Positions 46,034 through 59,836 of a DNA stretch of 64,000 nt are shown here, in pieces. The translations under genes were made by a program, and so were the position numbers. The number at the start of each line of letters is the position of its first letter. Position 1 is the stretch's first letter. The notes under the pieces are model-generated. The model did not search any database. It was not told the DNA's origin and saw only the letters and a program-made list of their open reading frames with translations. Source of the stretch: Streptomyces sp. NRRL F-2664 (GTDB lineage Bacteria > Actinomycetota > Actinomycetes > Streptomycetales > Streptomycetaceae); contig NZ_JOFX01000020.1 of the NCBI RefSeq assembly GCF_000719345.1, forward strand, positions 62,001 through 126,000, read 5' to 3'.

Positions 46034-47248
46034 CTACTCGGTAACCAGCGCGTACGCCTGGGTGGCGATCTCTAGTTCCTCATCCGTCGGGACCACCGCC
46101 ACGGCCACCCGGGCATAATCCGCCGAAACCAGCCGCGGCTGCGGGGAACGCGCCGCATTGGCTTCGAGATCCAGCGCCAGGCCCAGCTCGTCCAGGCCGT
46201 CCAGCGCGGCCTCCCGGACCTGATGGGCGTTCTCGCCCACCCCGGCCGTGAACGCCACCGCGTCCACCCGCCCCAGGACCGCCGAGTAGGCGCCGATGTA
46301 CTTCTTCAGCCGGTGGACGTACGCGTCGAAGGCCAGCCGGGCGCTCTCGTCGCCCTCGCCGGCCCGCCGCAGCACCTCGCGCATGTCGTTGTCGCCGCAC
46401 ATGCCCAGCAGACCGCTCTTCTTGTTGAGGAGCGAATCGATCTCGTCCACCGAGAGGCCCCCCACCCGTGCCAGGTGGAAGACGACCGCCGGATCGAGAT
46501 CCCCGGAGCGGGTGCCCATGACCAGTCCCTCCAGCGGTGTCATGCCCATCGACGTCTCCACGCAGACCCCGCCCCGCACGGCCGAGGCGGAGGCTCCGTT
46601 GCCCAGGTGCAGCACGATCACGTTCACGTCCTCCACCGGCCTGCCGAGCAGCGCGGCCGTCGCCCGCGAGACGTACGCGTGCGAGGTGCCGTGGAAGCCG
46701 TACCGCCGGACGGAGTACGCCTCTGCGGTCGCGGCGTCGATCGCGTACCGCGCCGCGTACTCCGGCATCGTCGAGTGGAATGCGGTGTCGAAGACGGCGA
46801 CCTGGGGGATGTCGGGGCGCAGCGAGCGGGCCACCTCGATGCCCGTGACGTTCGCCGGGTTGTGCAGCGGCGCCAGGGGGATCAGCTTCCGGATCTCGGC
46901 GAGCACCTCGTCGTCGATCACCGTCGGCCGGGTGAAGCGCGTGCCGCCGTGCACCACCCGGTGCCCCACCGCGGCCAGCTCCGGGGAGTCCAGGCCCGTC
47001 CCGTCGGCGGCCAGCTCGGCGGCCACCGCCTTCAGCGCGGCCTCGTGGTCGGTGATCGGGCCGGTCTGCTCGCGCTTGCCGCCCGCCGCCGCCGGGCCGG
47101 CGAGCGGCTCGTGCACCAGCCGGGAGGTCTCCTCGCCGATGCGTTCGACCAGGCCGACGGCCAGCCGCGACCGGTCCGCCATGTCGAGGAGCTGGTACTT
47201 CACGGACGAGGAGCCGGAGTTGAGGACGAGTACGCGCGATGCGGTCAC
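46034..47248 (-). CDS. ackA: acetate kinase
   Basis: 404 residues of the ASKHA phosphotransferase superfamily. VLVLNSGSSSVKYQLLDMAD binds phosphate; FDTAFHSTMPEYAARYAID and RRYGFHGTSHAYVS are acetokinase signatures. It interconverts acetyl-phosphate and acetate with ATP. The GTG at 47248 is preceded by GGAAAGACCC. It follows pta after 63 nt and leads to pyk, a typical acetate-overflow and substrate-level phosphorylation set. Confidence 0.97.
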   Translation of the reverse strand: MTASRVLVLNSGSSSVKYQLLDMADRSRLAVGLVERIGEETSRLVHEPLAGPAAAGGKREQTGPITDHEAALKAVAAELAADGTGLDSPELAAVGHRVVHGGTRFTRPTVIDDEVLAEIRKLIPLAPLHNPANVTGIEVARSLRPDIPQVAVFDTAFHSTMPEYAARYAIDAATAEAYSVRRYGFHGTSHAYVSRATAALLGRPVEDVNVIVLHLGNGASASAVRGGVCVETSMGMTPLEGLVMGTRSGDLDPAVVFHLARVGGLSVDEIDSLLNKKSGLLGMCGDNDMREVLRRAGEGDESARLAFDAYVHRLKKYIGAYSAVLGRVDAVAFTAGVGENAHQVREAALDGLDELGLALDLEANAARSPQPRLVSADYARVAVAVVPTDEELEIATQAYALVTE

Positions 47249-47311
47249 GGTGCGGGTCTTTCCTTGTGGCGGGCGGTGGGGGAGGAGGGGGGAGGCGGCG
47301 GAGGGCCGGGG

Positions 47312-49402
47312 TCAGGCGGTCGAGGCGGGGCCCGGCGCGCCCTGCGCCTGGATCGCCGTGATGGCCACGGTGGTGACGATGTCCTGGACGAGCGCGCCGC
47401 GCGAGAGGTCGTTGACGGGCTTGCGCAGGCCCTGCAGCACCGGGCCGACCGCCACCGCGCCGGCCGAACGCTGCACCGCCTTGTAGGTGTTGTTGCCGGT
47501 GTTGAGGTCCGGGAAGATCAGCACCGTCGCGCGGCCCGCCACCTCGGACCCCGGCAGCTTCGTCGCGGCGACCGACGGCTCCACGGCGGCGTCGTACTGG
47601 ATCGGTCCCTCGATCGCCAGGTCGGGGCGCTGCTCGCGGACGATCTCGGTGGCCTTGCGCACCTTGTCCACGTCCGCGCCCGAACCGGAGGTGCCGGTCG
47701 AGTACGAGAGCATCGCGGTCCGCGGCTCGACGCCGAAGGCGGCGGCGGTCGCGGCCGACTGGACGGCGATGTCGGCCAGTTGCTCGGCGTCCGGGTCCGG
47801 GTTGACCGCGCAGTCGCCGTAGACCAGGACCCGGTCGGCCAGGCACATGAAGAAGACCGAGGAGACGATGGACGCCTCCGGCTTGGTCTTGATGATCTCG
47901 AAGGCCGGGCGGATGGTCGCGGCGGTGGAGTGCACCGAGCCGGAGACCATGCCGTCGGCCAGGCCCCGCTGGACCATCAGGGTGCCGAAGTAGTTGACGT
48001 CGGTGACCACGTCGTGGGCCAGCTCGACGGTCATGCCCCTGTGGGCGCGGACCTGCGCGTAGTACTCGGCGAAACCTTCCCGCAGCGGCGAGGTCGCCGG
48101 GTCGATGAGCTGCGCGCCGGAGATGTCGACGCCGAGGTCCCCGGCCTTCTTCAGGATCGCCTGCTCCTCGCCCAGCAGGGTCAGGTCGCACACTCCCCGG
48201 CGCAGCACCACGTCCGCGGCGCGCAGCACGCGCTCCTCGGAGCCCTCGGGCAGTACGACGCGGCGGCGCTCGGAGCGGGCCCGCTCCAGCAGCTCGTGCT
48301 CGAACATCATCGGCGTGACCCGCTCGGAGCGGGCCACCGAGAGCAGCCCGCGCAGTTCGCCGGTGTCCACGTGCCGCTCGAACAGGCCGAGCGCCGTCTC
48401 CAGCTTGCGCGGGGTGGCGGAGTTCAACCGGCTCTGCAGCGAGAAGAGTTCGGCCGCGGTCGGGAAGCTGTTGCCGGCCACCGACACCACGGGCGTGCCC
48501 GGCGCCAGCTTCGACGCCAGCGTCAGGACCTCCGCGCTCGGGCGCTCGTTCAGGGTGAGCAGCACTCCGGCGATCGGCGGGGTGCCCGAGGCGTGCGCGG
48601 CCAGCGCGCCGACGACCAGGTCGGCGCGGTCGCCGGGGGTCACGACGAGGCAGCCGGGGGTCAGGGCGTTCAGGAAGTTCGGCAGCATGGCACCGCCGAA
48701 GACGAAGTCCAGGGCGTCGCGGGCCAGGCCCGCGTCGTCGCCGAGGAGCACCTCGCCGCCGAGCGCCCGGGTGATCTGGGCGACGGTCGGCGCGGACAGC
48801 GACTTGTCGTCCGGCAGGACGTAGCAGGGCACGGGGAGCCGGGCCGCCAGCCGCTCGGCGATCAGGTCGCGGTCCTCGGCGGCCACCCGGTTGACGACCA
48901 TGGCGACGACGTGGCAGCCCAGGCTCTCGTACGCGCGGTGGGCGTTGCGGGCCTCGGCGCGCACCTCCTCGGCGGGGTGCTTGGTGCCGCCCACGACGGG
49001 GACGACCACCGCACCCAGCTCGTTGGCGAGGCGGGCGTTGAGCGCCAGCTCGTCGGGGAGGTTGGTGTCCGCGTAGTCGGTGCCGAGGACGAGCACGACC
49101 TCGTAGTCCCGCGCCAGCCGGTGGTAGCGGTCGACGAGCTGCGAGACCAGTTCGTCGGTGCCCTTCTCGGCGAGGATCGCCGAGGCCTCGCGGTACTCCA
49201 TCCCGTAGGCCGTCGAGGCGTCCTGCTCGATCCGGTAGCGGGCCTTGAGGAGGTCGAAGAGGCGGTCGGGTGCGTCGTGGAGCAGGGGGCGGTAGACGCC
49301 GACCCGTCCCGTCTGCCGGGTCAGGAGCTCCATGATCCCGAGTTCGACGACCTGCCGGCCGTCCCCCCGCTCGATGCCGGTCACGTACACGCTGCGCGTC
49401 AC
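47312..49402 (-). CDS. pta: phosphate acetyltransferase
   Basis: 696 residues, the long three-domain type. An N-terminal BioD/AAA-like domain (about 1-200), a DRTGG domain (about 215-330) and a C-terminal phosphotransacetylase domain (about 370-690) with VLPEGSEERVLRAADVVL and YSTGTSGSGADVDKV are present. It makes acetyl-phosphate from acetyl-CoA. The GTG at 49402 (MTRSVYVTGIERGDG) follows ACGGAGAGCACGC and fits the family; an open frame beyond it runs into the pfkA leader. Confidence 0.96.
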   Translation of the reverse strand: MTRSVYVTGIERGDGRQVVELGIMELLTRQTGRVGVYRPLLHDAPDRLFDLLKARYRIEQDASTAYGMEYREASAILAEKGTDELVSQLVDRYHRLARDYEVVLVLGTDYADTNLPDELALNARLANELGAVVVPVVGGTKHPAEEVRAEARNAHRAYESLGCHVVAMVVNRVAAEDRDLIAERLAARLPVPCYVLPDDKSLSAPTVAQITRALGGEVLLGDDAGLARDALDFVFGGAMLPNFLNALTPGCLVVTPGDRADLVVGALAAHASGTPPIAGVLLTLNERPSAEVLTLASKLAPGTPVVSVAGNSFPTAAELFSLQSRLNSATPRKLETALGLFERHVDTGELRGLLSVARSERVTPMMFEHELLERARSERRRVVLPEGSEERVLRAADVVLRRGVCDLTLLGEEQAILKKAGDLGVDISGAQLIDPATSPLREGFAEYYAQVRAHRGMTVELAHDVVTDVNYFGTLMVQRGLADGMVSGSVHSTAATIRPAFEIIKTKPEASIVSSVFFMCLADRVLVYGDCAVNPDPDAEQLADIAVQSAATAAAFGVEPRTAMLSYSTGTSGSGADVDKVRKATEIVREQRPDLAIEGPIQYDAAVEPSVAATKLPGSEVAGRATVLIFPDLNTGNNTYKAVQRSAGAVAVGPVLQGLRKPVNDLSRGALVQDIVTTVAITAIQAQGAPGPASTA

Positions 49403-49459
49403 GCGTGCTCTCCGTCTCTCGGTGTCGTCGATCGACCCGGTTGCCAAGGGCTTGCCCTC

Positions 49460-49488
49460 TTGACAATACCTCCGCCAATGGGTAGGGC
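49460..49488 (+). promoter_or_regulatory. probable promoter of pfkA
   Basis: TTGACA (49460-49465), a 17-nt spacer and TAGGGC (49483-49488) form a good vegetative promoter on the plus strand in the 274-nt space between pta and pfkA. The leader would be about 180 nt. Confidence 0.6.
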
Positions 49489-49676
49489 GCCGCATGGGCC
49501 GAAGGCCCGGTCCGAGGGGCCGAAGGCCCTCCGGGGCGAGTCGCGCGGGGCGCGCCCCACCCGGCGGCCGTGGAACAATCGGACAGGCGGTACCAATACG
49601 CCCTTCATACGTACGGACCGGCCGTGGACGCCCTAGGGCGCGGCGAGGTACGACCAGGAGCAGGAGACACAGCACG

Positions 49677-50702
49677 ATGCGTATCGGAGTTCTCACCGCG
49701 GGCGGCGACTGCCCCGGCCTCAACGCTGTCATCCGGTCGGTCGTACACCGCGCAGTGGTCGGGCACGGGGACGAGGTCATCGGCTTCGAGGACGGCTTCA
49801 AGGGCCTCCTCGACGGTCACTTCCGCCCCCTCGACATCAATGCCGTCAGCGGCATCCTCGCCCGCGGCGGCACGATCCTCGGCTCGGCGCGCATGGAGCG
49901 GGCCCGGCTCCACGAGGCCGCCGAGAACGCGCAGGAGCTGGCCACCCGCTACGGCGTCGACGCCCTCATCCCGATCGGCGGCGAAGGCACCCTCACCGCT
50001 TCGCGGATGCTGTCCGACGCCGGCATGCCGGTCGTCGGCGTGCCCAAGACCATCGACAACGACATCTCCTCCACCGACCGCACCTTCGGCTTCGACACCG
50101 CCGTCATGGTCGCCACCGAGGCCATCGACCGCCTCAAGACCACCGCCGAGTCCCACCAGCGCGTGATGGTGGTCGAGGTCATGGGCCGCCACGCCGGCTG
50201 GATCGCCCTGGAGTCCGGCATGGCCGGCGGCGCCCACGGGATCTGTCTGCCCGAGCGCCCCTTCGAGGTGGACGCACTGGTGAAGATGGTCGAGGAGCGC
50301 TTCGCCCGCGGCAAGAAGTTCGCCGTCGTCTGCGTCGCCGAGGGCGCGCACCCGGCCGAGGGCTCGATGCCGTACGAGAAGGGCGAGATCGACGCCTACG
50401 GCCACGAGCGCTTCGCCGGCATCGGCAACCGCCTCGCCATCGAGCTGGAGCACCGCCTCGGCAAGGAGGCCCGTCCGGTCATCCTCGGCCACGTCCAGCG
50501 CGGCGGCACCCCCACCGCCTACGACCGCGTCCTCGCCACCCGCTTCGGCTGGCACGCCGTGGAGGCGGTGCACCGCGGCGACTTCGGCAACATGACCGCC
50601 CTGCGCGGCACCGACATCGTGATGGCCCCGCTCGCCCACGCCGTCACCGAACTGAAGACGGTCCCCGCGGGCCGCGTGTACGAGGCCGAGTCGGTCTTCT
50701 GA
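49677..50702 (+). CDS. pfkA: ATP-dependent 6-phosphofructokinase
   Basis: 341 residues. GVLTAGGDCPGLNAVIRS starts the nucleotide-binding domain. The phosphoryl donor is told from GGEGTLT (Gly104) and VPKTIDND (Lys124): Gly104 favours ATP and not pyrophosphate, the combination known for actinobacterial group III enzymes. The catalytic region is PKTIDND with GFDTA downstream, and EVMGRHAGWIA binds substrate. The enzyme phosphorylates fructose-6-phosphate. CAGGAGACAC precedes the ATG. Divergent from pta. Confidence 0.96.
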   Translation: MRIGVLTAGGDCPGLNAVIRSVVHRAVVGHGDEVIGFEDGFKGLLDGHFRPLDINAVSGILARGGTILGSARMERARLHEAAENAQELATRYGVDALIPIGGEGTLTASRMLSDAGMPVVGVPKTIDNDISSTDRTFGFDTAVMVATEAIDRLKTTAESHQRVMVVEVMGRHAGWIALESGMAGGAHGICLPERPFEVDALVKMVEERFARGKKFAVVCVAEGAHPAEGSMPYEKGEIDAYGHERFAGIGNRLAIELEHRLGKEARPVILGHVQRGGTPTAYDRVLATRFGWHAVEAVHRGDFGNMTALRGTDIVMAPLAHAVTELKTVPAGRVYEAESVF

Positions 50703-50756
50703 CCGCCCCGCGCCGGGAGGGCCGGGGCCCGTGCGGGTGCATGCCGCGACCGCGGG

Positions 50757-51440
50757 CTACGACGCGCCGCCCGCCAGTTGCCAGAAGCGGTCCACTATGT
50801 GGGTGAGGAACTCCCGGCCCGCATCCCCGCTGGCGGCCTCGCCCTGGCCGCCGCCCCAACTGAGCGTCGCCACCATCCGCGACTGGTAGTCCCCGTGGAG
50901 CTGCTCCAGTACCCGCTCCAGGTGCTGCTTCGGGATCGGCAGCAGCTTGCCGAGCGGCTTCACGTAGGCCTGCCAGCGGGTGGTGACCGCGCTGCGCAGC
51001 AGCTCCGCCAGTTCCTCGCGCTTTCCGGTCGCCGCCACGAACTGGGCCAGGGTCAGCCCGAGCACCGTGGCGAGGGCGGCGGACTGCCGCTCGTTGCCCC
51101 TCCAGCGCCCGGTGTCCTCCATCTTCTGGTAGGAGCTCGTCTCCAGGCCGATCCGCCGGGCCAGCTCGTCCGCCCCCAGCCCGCGGGCCAACCGGTGCTC
51201 CCGCAAGGTGACCGGTTCGGCGAGGAGTTCACCCGGCGAACACCACAGCACCCCCGCCAGCGCGGTCAGCTCCGCGGAGGACGGTGATATCTCCCCGCGC
51301 TCCCAGGCCATCACCGTCTCGGGCGCGACGACGAGGCCGTACTGGGCCCTCAGGCCGTAGGCGACATGTCCGGGAGCCATGCCCAGGGCCGCACGCAGGC
51401 GCCGCGCGGCGGGGGCATTGAAGGGTGGGCTGGAGTGCAC
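50757..51440 (-). CDS. XRE-type regulator with two helix-turn-helix domains
   Basis: 227 residues. A first HTH (about 15-60) includes LRAQYGLVVAPETVMAWERG, and a second (about 80-140) LREHRLARGLGADELARRIG with a following SSYQKMEDTGRWRG. The C-terminal 90 residues are not recognised. GTG 51440 (VHSSPPFNAP) is preferred; a longer frame to 51485 starts with unlikely residues. It lies between glycolysis and GlgE-pathway genes, convergent with pfkA, and could regulate carbon storage, but this is only positional. Confidence 0.83.
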   Translation of the reverse strand: MHSSPPFNAPAARRLRAALGMAPGHVAYGLRAQYGLVVAPETVMAWERGEISPSSAELTALAGVLWCSPGELLAEPVTLREHRLARGLGADELARRIGLETSSYQKMEDTGRWRGNERQSAALATVLGLTLAQFVAATGKREELAELLRSAVTTRWQAYVKPLGKLLPIPKQHLERVLEQLHGDYQSRMVATLSWGGGQGEAASGDAGREFLTHIVDRFWQLAGGAS

Positions 51441-51815
51441 ACCGCACACCGTAGAAGTGGCCGGGCTGCGCCGCCTACAGACCAAACAAACAAGCCCATA
51501 CCTCGTAGGAAAGTCCTAGGAAGTAGGGGGCTTTTGGCGGGTTTTCCGGCGACCGTCCGGTAATCGGTGCACTCGAAGATCCAGTACTGCGTACGGTTCC
51601 AGCCAACTCACCCCGACGCAATACCCCTCACACGGCCTCCACGGAATGTGAACCGGAACGCCCTCCCGTACGTGGTTCCTGTGGGGCCCTCGCATACGGG
51701 GGTGGCGAGGGCCCCGCCGACCGACGCGGACCGCACCCCTCACCTCGACCCGGTGGGGATGCGGTCCACGCCGACCTGCTCGTCCTCCGCCACGGTGAAC
51801 CCGCCTGCCGGACGG
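51441..51815. other. 375-nt intergenic region between the HTH gene and glgB
   Basis: No supported gene is seen on either strand. It contains TAGGA-AAG-TCCTA (51506-51518) and a hairpin GGGGCCCTCGC/GCGAGGGCCCC (51683-51715). The part next to 51440 should hold the HTH promoter on the minus strand; no clear boxes were found. Confidence 0.6.
51683..51715 (-). terminator. terminator of the glgE-treS-mak-glgB operon
   Basis: GGGGCCCTCGC and GCGAGGGCCCC are perfect 11-bp arms around an 11-nt loop, about 100 nt after the glgB stop on the minus strand. Confidence 0.6.
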
Positions 51816-53855
51816 CTACGGCTGGAGCCAGATCGTCGCCAGCGGAGGCAGCGTCAGCCGAAGACTCACCGGACGGCCCTGCGCCGGCACCGGCTCGGGC
51901 CGCAACGGCTGCCGGTGGTGCACCCCGCTGCCGCCGTAGCACTCCTCGCGCACGCCCCGGTGGTCGCCGGCCGCCGAGTAGGAGGCGTCCAGCAGCCACC
52001 AGTCCGGCCCGTGGCTCTCCGACCACTCCGAGCCCTGCGCGAACTCCTGCCCCATGAACAGCAGCTGCTTGCCGGGGTGGGCCCACATGAAGCCGAGGTA
52101 CGCCCGGTGCGCGGCGCGCTGCTGCCACCAGTCGCCCGCCGGGATCTTCGACACCAGCGAACGCTTGCCGTGCACCACCTCGTCGTGGGAGATCGGCAGC
52201 ACGTAGTTCTCGCTGTAGGCGTAGATCATCCCGAAGGTCATGTCGTGGTGGTGGTACTTGCGGTGCACCGACTCCTTCGACATGTACCGCAGGGTGTCGT
52301 GCATCCAGCCCATGTTCCACTTCAGGCCGAAGCCCAGCCCGCCGCCGTCCGTCGGCCGGGTCACGCCGTCCCAGGCGGTGGACTCCTCCGCGATGGTCAC
52401 CACCCCCGGGCAGCGCCGGTACACGGTGGCGTTCATCTCCTGGAGGAACGCCACCGCGTCCCAGTTCTCCCGGCCGCCGTGCTCGTTGGGCGCCCACTCG
52501 CCCTCGTTGCGCGAGTAGTCCAGGTAGAGCATCGAGGCGACCGCGTCCACGCGCAGCCCGTCGATGTGGAACTCCTCGCACCAGTAGACCGCGTTCGCGA
52601 CGAGGAAGTTGCGGACCTCCTTGCGCCCGTAGTCGAACTCCAGCGTCCCCCAGTCCGGGTGCGCGGCCCGCCGCGGGTCCTCGTGCTCGTAGAGCGGCCG
52701 CCCGTCGAACTCCGCGAGCGCCCAATCGTCCCGGGGGAAGTGCGCCGGCACCCAGTCGACGATCACTCCGATGCCGGCCCGGTGCAGCGAGTCCACCAGG
52801 AAGCGGAAGTCGTCCGGCGTGCCCATCCGCGAGGTCGGCGCGTAGAAACCGGTGACCTGGTAGCCCCACGAGCCGCCGAAGGGGTGCTCGGCGACCGGCA
52901 TCATCTCCACGTGCGTGAAGCCCAGCTCCTTGACGTACGCGGGGAGCTGCTCGGCGAGCTGCCGGTAGGACAGCCCCGGCCGCCAGGAGGCCAGGTGCAG
53001 CTCGTAGACCGAGAAGGGCGACTGGTGCACGGGCCGGGCGCCGCGCCGCGCCATCCACTCCGCGTCCTGCCACTCGTACTGCGAGGCCGTGACCACCGAG
53101 GCGGTCGCCGGCGGGACCTCCGCGGAGCGGGCCATCGGGTCGGCGCGCAGCGTGTGGCTGCCGTCCGGCCGGGTGATGTCGTACTTGTACAGCGTCCCGG
53201 CGCCGATCCCGGGCAGGAAGAGCTCCCAGACGCCGCTGGCGCCGAGCGAGCGCATCGGATGGGCGACGGAGTCCCAGTACGTGAAGTCCCCGGTGACCCG
53301 GACCCCCTGCGCGTTCGGCGCCCACACCGTGAACCGGGTGCCGGCCACGCCCTGGTGCTCCATCGGCTGCGCCCCCAGCGCCGTCCACAGCTGCTCGTGG
53401 CGGCCCTCGCCGATGAGGTGCAGGTCCAGCTCGCCCAGGGCGGGCAGGAACCGGTAGGGGTCGTGCACCTCGATCTCGGTGCCTTCATAGGCCACCAGCA
53501 GCCGGTAGTCCGGCACCGCCGTCAGCGGCAGCAGCCCGGAGAACAGCCCGTCGCCGTCGTCGTGCAGCTCGGCCCGCAGCCCCTCGGCCACGACCGTGAC
53601 CGCCTTGGCGTGGGGTCGCAGCGCCCGGAAGGCCACCCCGCCGCGCTGGGGGTGCGCCCCCAGCACCGCGTGCGGGTCGTGGTGGCGGCCCTCCAGCAGC
53701 CGGGCCCGTTCCTCCGGGCCGAGCGCCGGCGCCGGCCGGGCCCCGTTCGGCGGGTCGGCGCGGCGGGCCCGCGGTGTGCGTGGCTTCTTGGCCGCCGACG
53801 GGGCGGGTGCGGCTTCGTCGCGGACGGTCGGTGACGGCTGTCGTGCGGCGCTCAC
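51816..53855 (-). CDS. glgB: 1,4-alpha-glucan branching enzyme with shortened C-terminal domain
   Basis: 679 residues. An Ala/Pro-rich N-terminus, the N1/CBM48 domains and the GH13 barrel are complete. Visible sites are [16 protein letters not shown] (nucleophile Asp), TIAEESTAW (acid Glu) and [11 protein letters not shown]. After [12 protein letters not shown] the protein jumps to [15 protein letters not shown] and then ends normally with [15 protein letters not shown]. Branching enzymes have about 80-85 more residues between these points (helix, VRDLN-type, YR.P segment and first strands of the C-terminal beta domain). The loss is in frame with no frameshift. The GTG start overlaps the maltokinase stop (GTGA) and follows GAGGAGG. 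It introduces alpha-1,6 branches into glucan; whether it works in this form is open. Confidence 0.9.
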   Translation of the reverse strand: MSAARQPSPTVRDEAAPAPSAAKKPRTPRARRADPPNGARPAPALGPEERARLLEGRHHDPHAVLGAHPQRGGVAFRALRPHAKAVTVVAEGLRAELHDDGDGLFSGLLPLTAVPDYRLLVAYEGTEIEVHDPYRFLPALGELDLHLIGEGRHEQLWTALGAQPMEHQGVAGTRFTVWAPNAQGVRVTGDFTYWDSVAHPMRSLGASGVWELFLPGIGAGTLYKYDITRPDGSHTLRADPMARSAEVPPATASVVTASQYEWQDAEWMARRGARPVHQSPFSVYELHLASWRPGLSYRQLAEQLPAYVKELGFTHVEMMPVAEHPFGGSWGYQVTGFYAPTSRMGTPDDFRFLVDSLHRAGIGVIVDWVPAHFPRDDWALAEFDGRPLYEHEDPRRAAHPDWGTLEFDYGRKEVRNFLVANAVYWCEEFHIDGLRVDAVASMLYLDYSRNEGEWAPNEHGGRENWDAVAFLQEMNATVYRRCPGVVTIAEESTAWDGVTRPTDGGGLGFGLKWNMGWMHDTLRYMSKESVHRKYHHHDMTFGMIYAYSENYVLPISHDEVVHGKRSLVSKIPAGDWWQQRAAHRAYLGFMWAHPGKQLLFMGQEFAQGSEWSESHGPDWWLLDASYSAAGDHRGVREECYGGSGVHHRQPLRPEPVPAQGRPVSLRLTLPPLATIWLQP

Positions 53856-55303
53856 GCGAGCGGCCTCCTCGGGGGCTTCGGATGGGGGTGCGGATGGGGG
53901 GAGAGCGCGCCCGGGGCGGGCAGGGTCGGCGGCACGCGGTGGGCGGGCCGCACGGGTTCCGACAGCCGCCGGATCGCGGCCATCGGCACGTGCAGCCAGT
54001 CCGGACGGTGCCGGGACTCGTACCGGGCCTCGTACACCGCCTTGTCCGTCTCGTACGCCCTCAGCAGTACGGGGTCCTCGCGCGGGTCCCGTCCGGTGGT
54101 GCGGGCGTAGCCCTCGCAGAAGGCGGCCCGGCAGTCGTCCGCCCAGGCGGGGGCGAACGGCCGGTGCGAGCGCGCGGCATAGTCGAAGGAGCGCAGTATC
54201 CCGGCGATGTCGCGCACCGCCGGTTCGGGGCGGCGCCGGTCGGCCAGGGGCCGGGCCGGCTCGCCCTCGAAGTCGATCAACGACCAGCTGCCGTCGAGGG
54301 TGCGCAGGGTCTGCCCCAGATGGAGGTCGCCGTGGATCCGCTGGGCCGACACCCCGGTCCCGCGGGACGCGGCCAGCGCGTCGAAGGCCGCGCGCAGCCC
54401 GGCCTCGTAAGGCCGCAGTGCGGGCACCTCGCGTGCGGTCGCGGCCAGCCTGGCCGTCATCCCGGCGGCCAGCCGGGCGGTCTGCTTCGGGCCGAGCGCG
54501 ACGGTGGGCAGGGCGGTGGCGAGTGCGCTGTGCACCTCGGCGGTGGCCCGGCCGAGGGCGTGCGCCTCGGCGGTGAAGTCCTCGCCTGCGCCCAGCCGGC
54601 GCAGAGCGAGCTGCCAGCCGTCGTCGGAGCCGCGCAGGTAGGGCTGGAGCACCCCCAGGGTCAGTGGTTCGCCGCCGGGCGGTTCGGCCTCGTACCAGGC
54701 GACGGGTGCCGGCACCCGTGTGCAGCCGGCGGCGGCCAGGGCCCGGGGCAGCTCCAGGTCCGGGTTGATGCCGGGGCCGACGCGGCGGAAGACCTTCAGG
54801 ATGAACGAATCTCCGTAGATGAGCGAGGAGTTCGTCTGCTCCCCGGACAGCGGCCTGGGCGTGAGCCCGGCCGGGATCGGCGTGGCCGGGTCCCGGTCGA
54901 AGCGCAGCGGGCCCAGCACCCCGGGGGAGCGCAACCGCTCCAGCAGCATCGCCGCGAGCCGGGGGTCGCCCAGCGCCTCGTAGACCGCTCGGCCGGCATA
55001 CGGCCCCTCCTCGGCGTGGCCGATGAGGGTGGGCGCGAGTGCGGGCGGCAGGGACGGGCGGATGCCCAGCAGCAGCTGGTAGCAGTCCCCGTCCACGTCG
55101 AGCAGCACGTGCAGCAGCCCGGGGGTGGAGCCGGGGGGCAGCAGGTCGGCCGCCGAGACGGTCGTGAGTCTGCTGATGGCCCGGCCCTTGCCCGCGAACC
55201 AGCGCTGGGCGGGCAGCCAGGCCCGCAGCATCGGTTCCAGCGGGGCGATCCCGGCGGCCCGGTCGGCCGTGAGCCGGCTCCGGGCGGATGCAGCCTCCGA
55301 CAT
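53852..55303 (-). CDS. mak: maltokinase (Pep2/Mak)
   Basis: 483 residues with a eukaryotic-kinase-like fold. N-terminal cap [18 protein letters not shown], catalytic loop [20 protein letters not shown] and metal-binding [16 protein letters not shown] are visible. The enzyme phosphorylates maltose to alpha-maltose-1-phosphate, the GlgE substrate. The ATG at 55303 has GGGGAAAGGACG before it. The C-terminus is extended by a His/Pro-rich tail ([14 protein letters not shown]). Between treS and glgB in the operon; 178 nt separate it from treS. Confidence 0.95.
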   Translation of the reverse strand: MSEAASARSRLTADRAAGIAPLEPMLRAWLPAQRWFAGKGRAISRLTTVSAADLLPPGSTPGLLHVLLDVDGDCYQLLLGIRPSLPPALAPTLIGHAEEGPYAGRAVYEALGDPRLAAMLLERLRSPGVLGPLRFDRDPATPIPAGLTPRPLSGEQTNSSLIYGDSFILKVFRRVGPGINPDLELPRALAAAGCTRVPAPVAWYEAEPPGGEPLTLGVLQPYLRGSDDGWQLALRRLGAGEDFTAEAHALGRATAEVHSALATALPTVALGPKQTARLAAGMTARLAATAREVPALRPYEAGLRAAFDALAASRGTGVSAQRIHGDLHLGQTLRTLDGSWSLIDFEGEPARPLADRRRPEPAVRDIAGILRSFDYAARSHRPFAPAWADDCRAAFCEGYARTTGRDPREDPVLLRAYETDKAVYEARYESRHRPDWLHVPMAAIRRLSEPVRPAHRVPPTLPAPGALSPHPHPHPKPPRRPLA

Positions 55304-55481
55304 GGCGTCGCGTCCTTTCCCCGGGCCGTCACAGAATGCGCAGAGTGTCCCGGATGCGCGGCAGTTGCTTCTCCGGCATGTGCGTGTGTCGGGTCAGGAT
55401 GGTCCGTACAGGGGCGGGCGATTGACCCGTTCGAGCCGCCCGCCCCCTGGTCGAGGCGTGGTCCGCCTGTGACCGTGCCGG

Positions 55482-59191
<3,710 letters not shown>

Positions 59192-59836
59192 GATGGGATC
59201 ACCTGGGGGCAGTTCGCAGGGCTCGGTGACAACAGGCCAGCCGGTATCACGACTGGTAGTGCACGCTCTGTTCGCTCTGTTTCTAGCCGCTCAAGAGACG
59301 GCTGGGCTGCGGGCATGGCCGCTCCTGTCCGCGTTCACTCGGGTGGCGGGGAGAGGGTTTGTGGGCGGGTGCGCCGTGCGTGTACCACGTGTACCCGGGG
59401 AGCCCTTCCCACTCTCCCCCAGCCCAATCCGCGCACTTGGTTAACTACTCGTACGTAGTGGCACGGGCAAGGGCGAGCTCCCGCTCGACATCCGGAGAGG
59501 CTCCGTCAAGTCGGCCGGGTCCAGTGGCCGTAGAGGCGCGAAACACCCGTCTCACGGGTCTCCCGAGCCCCTCGGGAACCACCCGCGCGGGGGTACGGCA
59601 GACAGCGGGTCGGCACCACCACGGGGTGGGAGAGGCTCCTGGTTCACACGGTTCGACAGATGTGGCCGAAAAAAGCCGGTTCGGCGTGTCGGCGTGTCGG
59701 CGAGCCGCCCGCGGCCGGGCGGCGGTAGGCGGCATGGCCGGAACGCGGGGGCGTCGCTAGCCTTCCCGGGGTGATGCGCGGGTGCACAGCGTGGTGCGGC
59801 CGCTCCGATCCGCAATCCCCTGCGAAGGTGGAACGT
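59192..59836. other. 645-nt divergent region between glgE and glgP
   Basis: No supported gene is seen. Short inverted repeats include ACCCGT-CTC-ACGGGT (59545-59559) and CCCGAG/CTCGGG just after it, and ACTAC-TCGTAC-GTAGT near 59444. The region must hold the promoters of the GlgE operon and of glgP; I could not pick reliable boxes. Control of glucan synthesis against breakdown is probably exerted here. Confidence 0.6.

Noticed and set aside
51506..51518. TAGGA-AAG-TCCTA as a second copy of the icmA palindrome core
   Set aside because: Only five base pairs match and the flanks differ from the 24-bp site, so chance is likely.
51516..51743. Small open frame of 75 codons on the minus strand before the HTH gene
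   Set aside because: No ribosome site, Arg/Pro-rich composition and a hairpin inside it; not supported as a gene.
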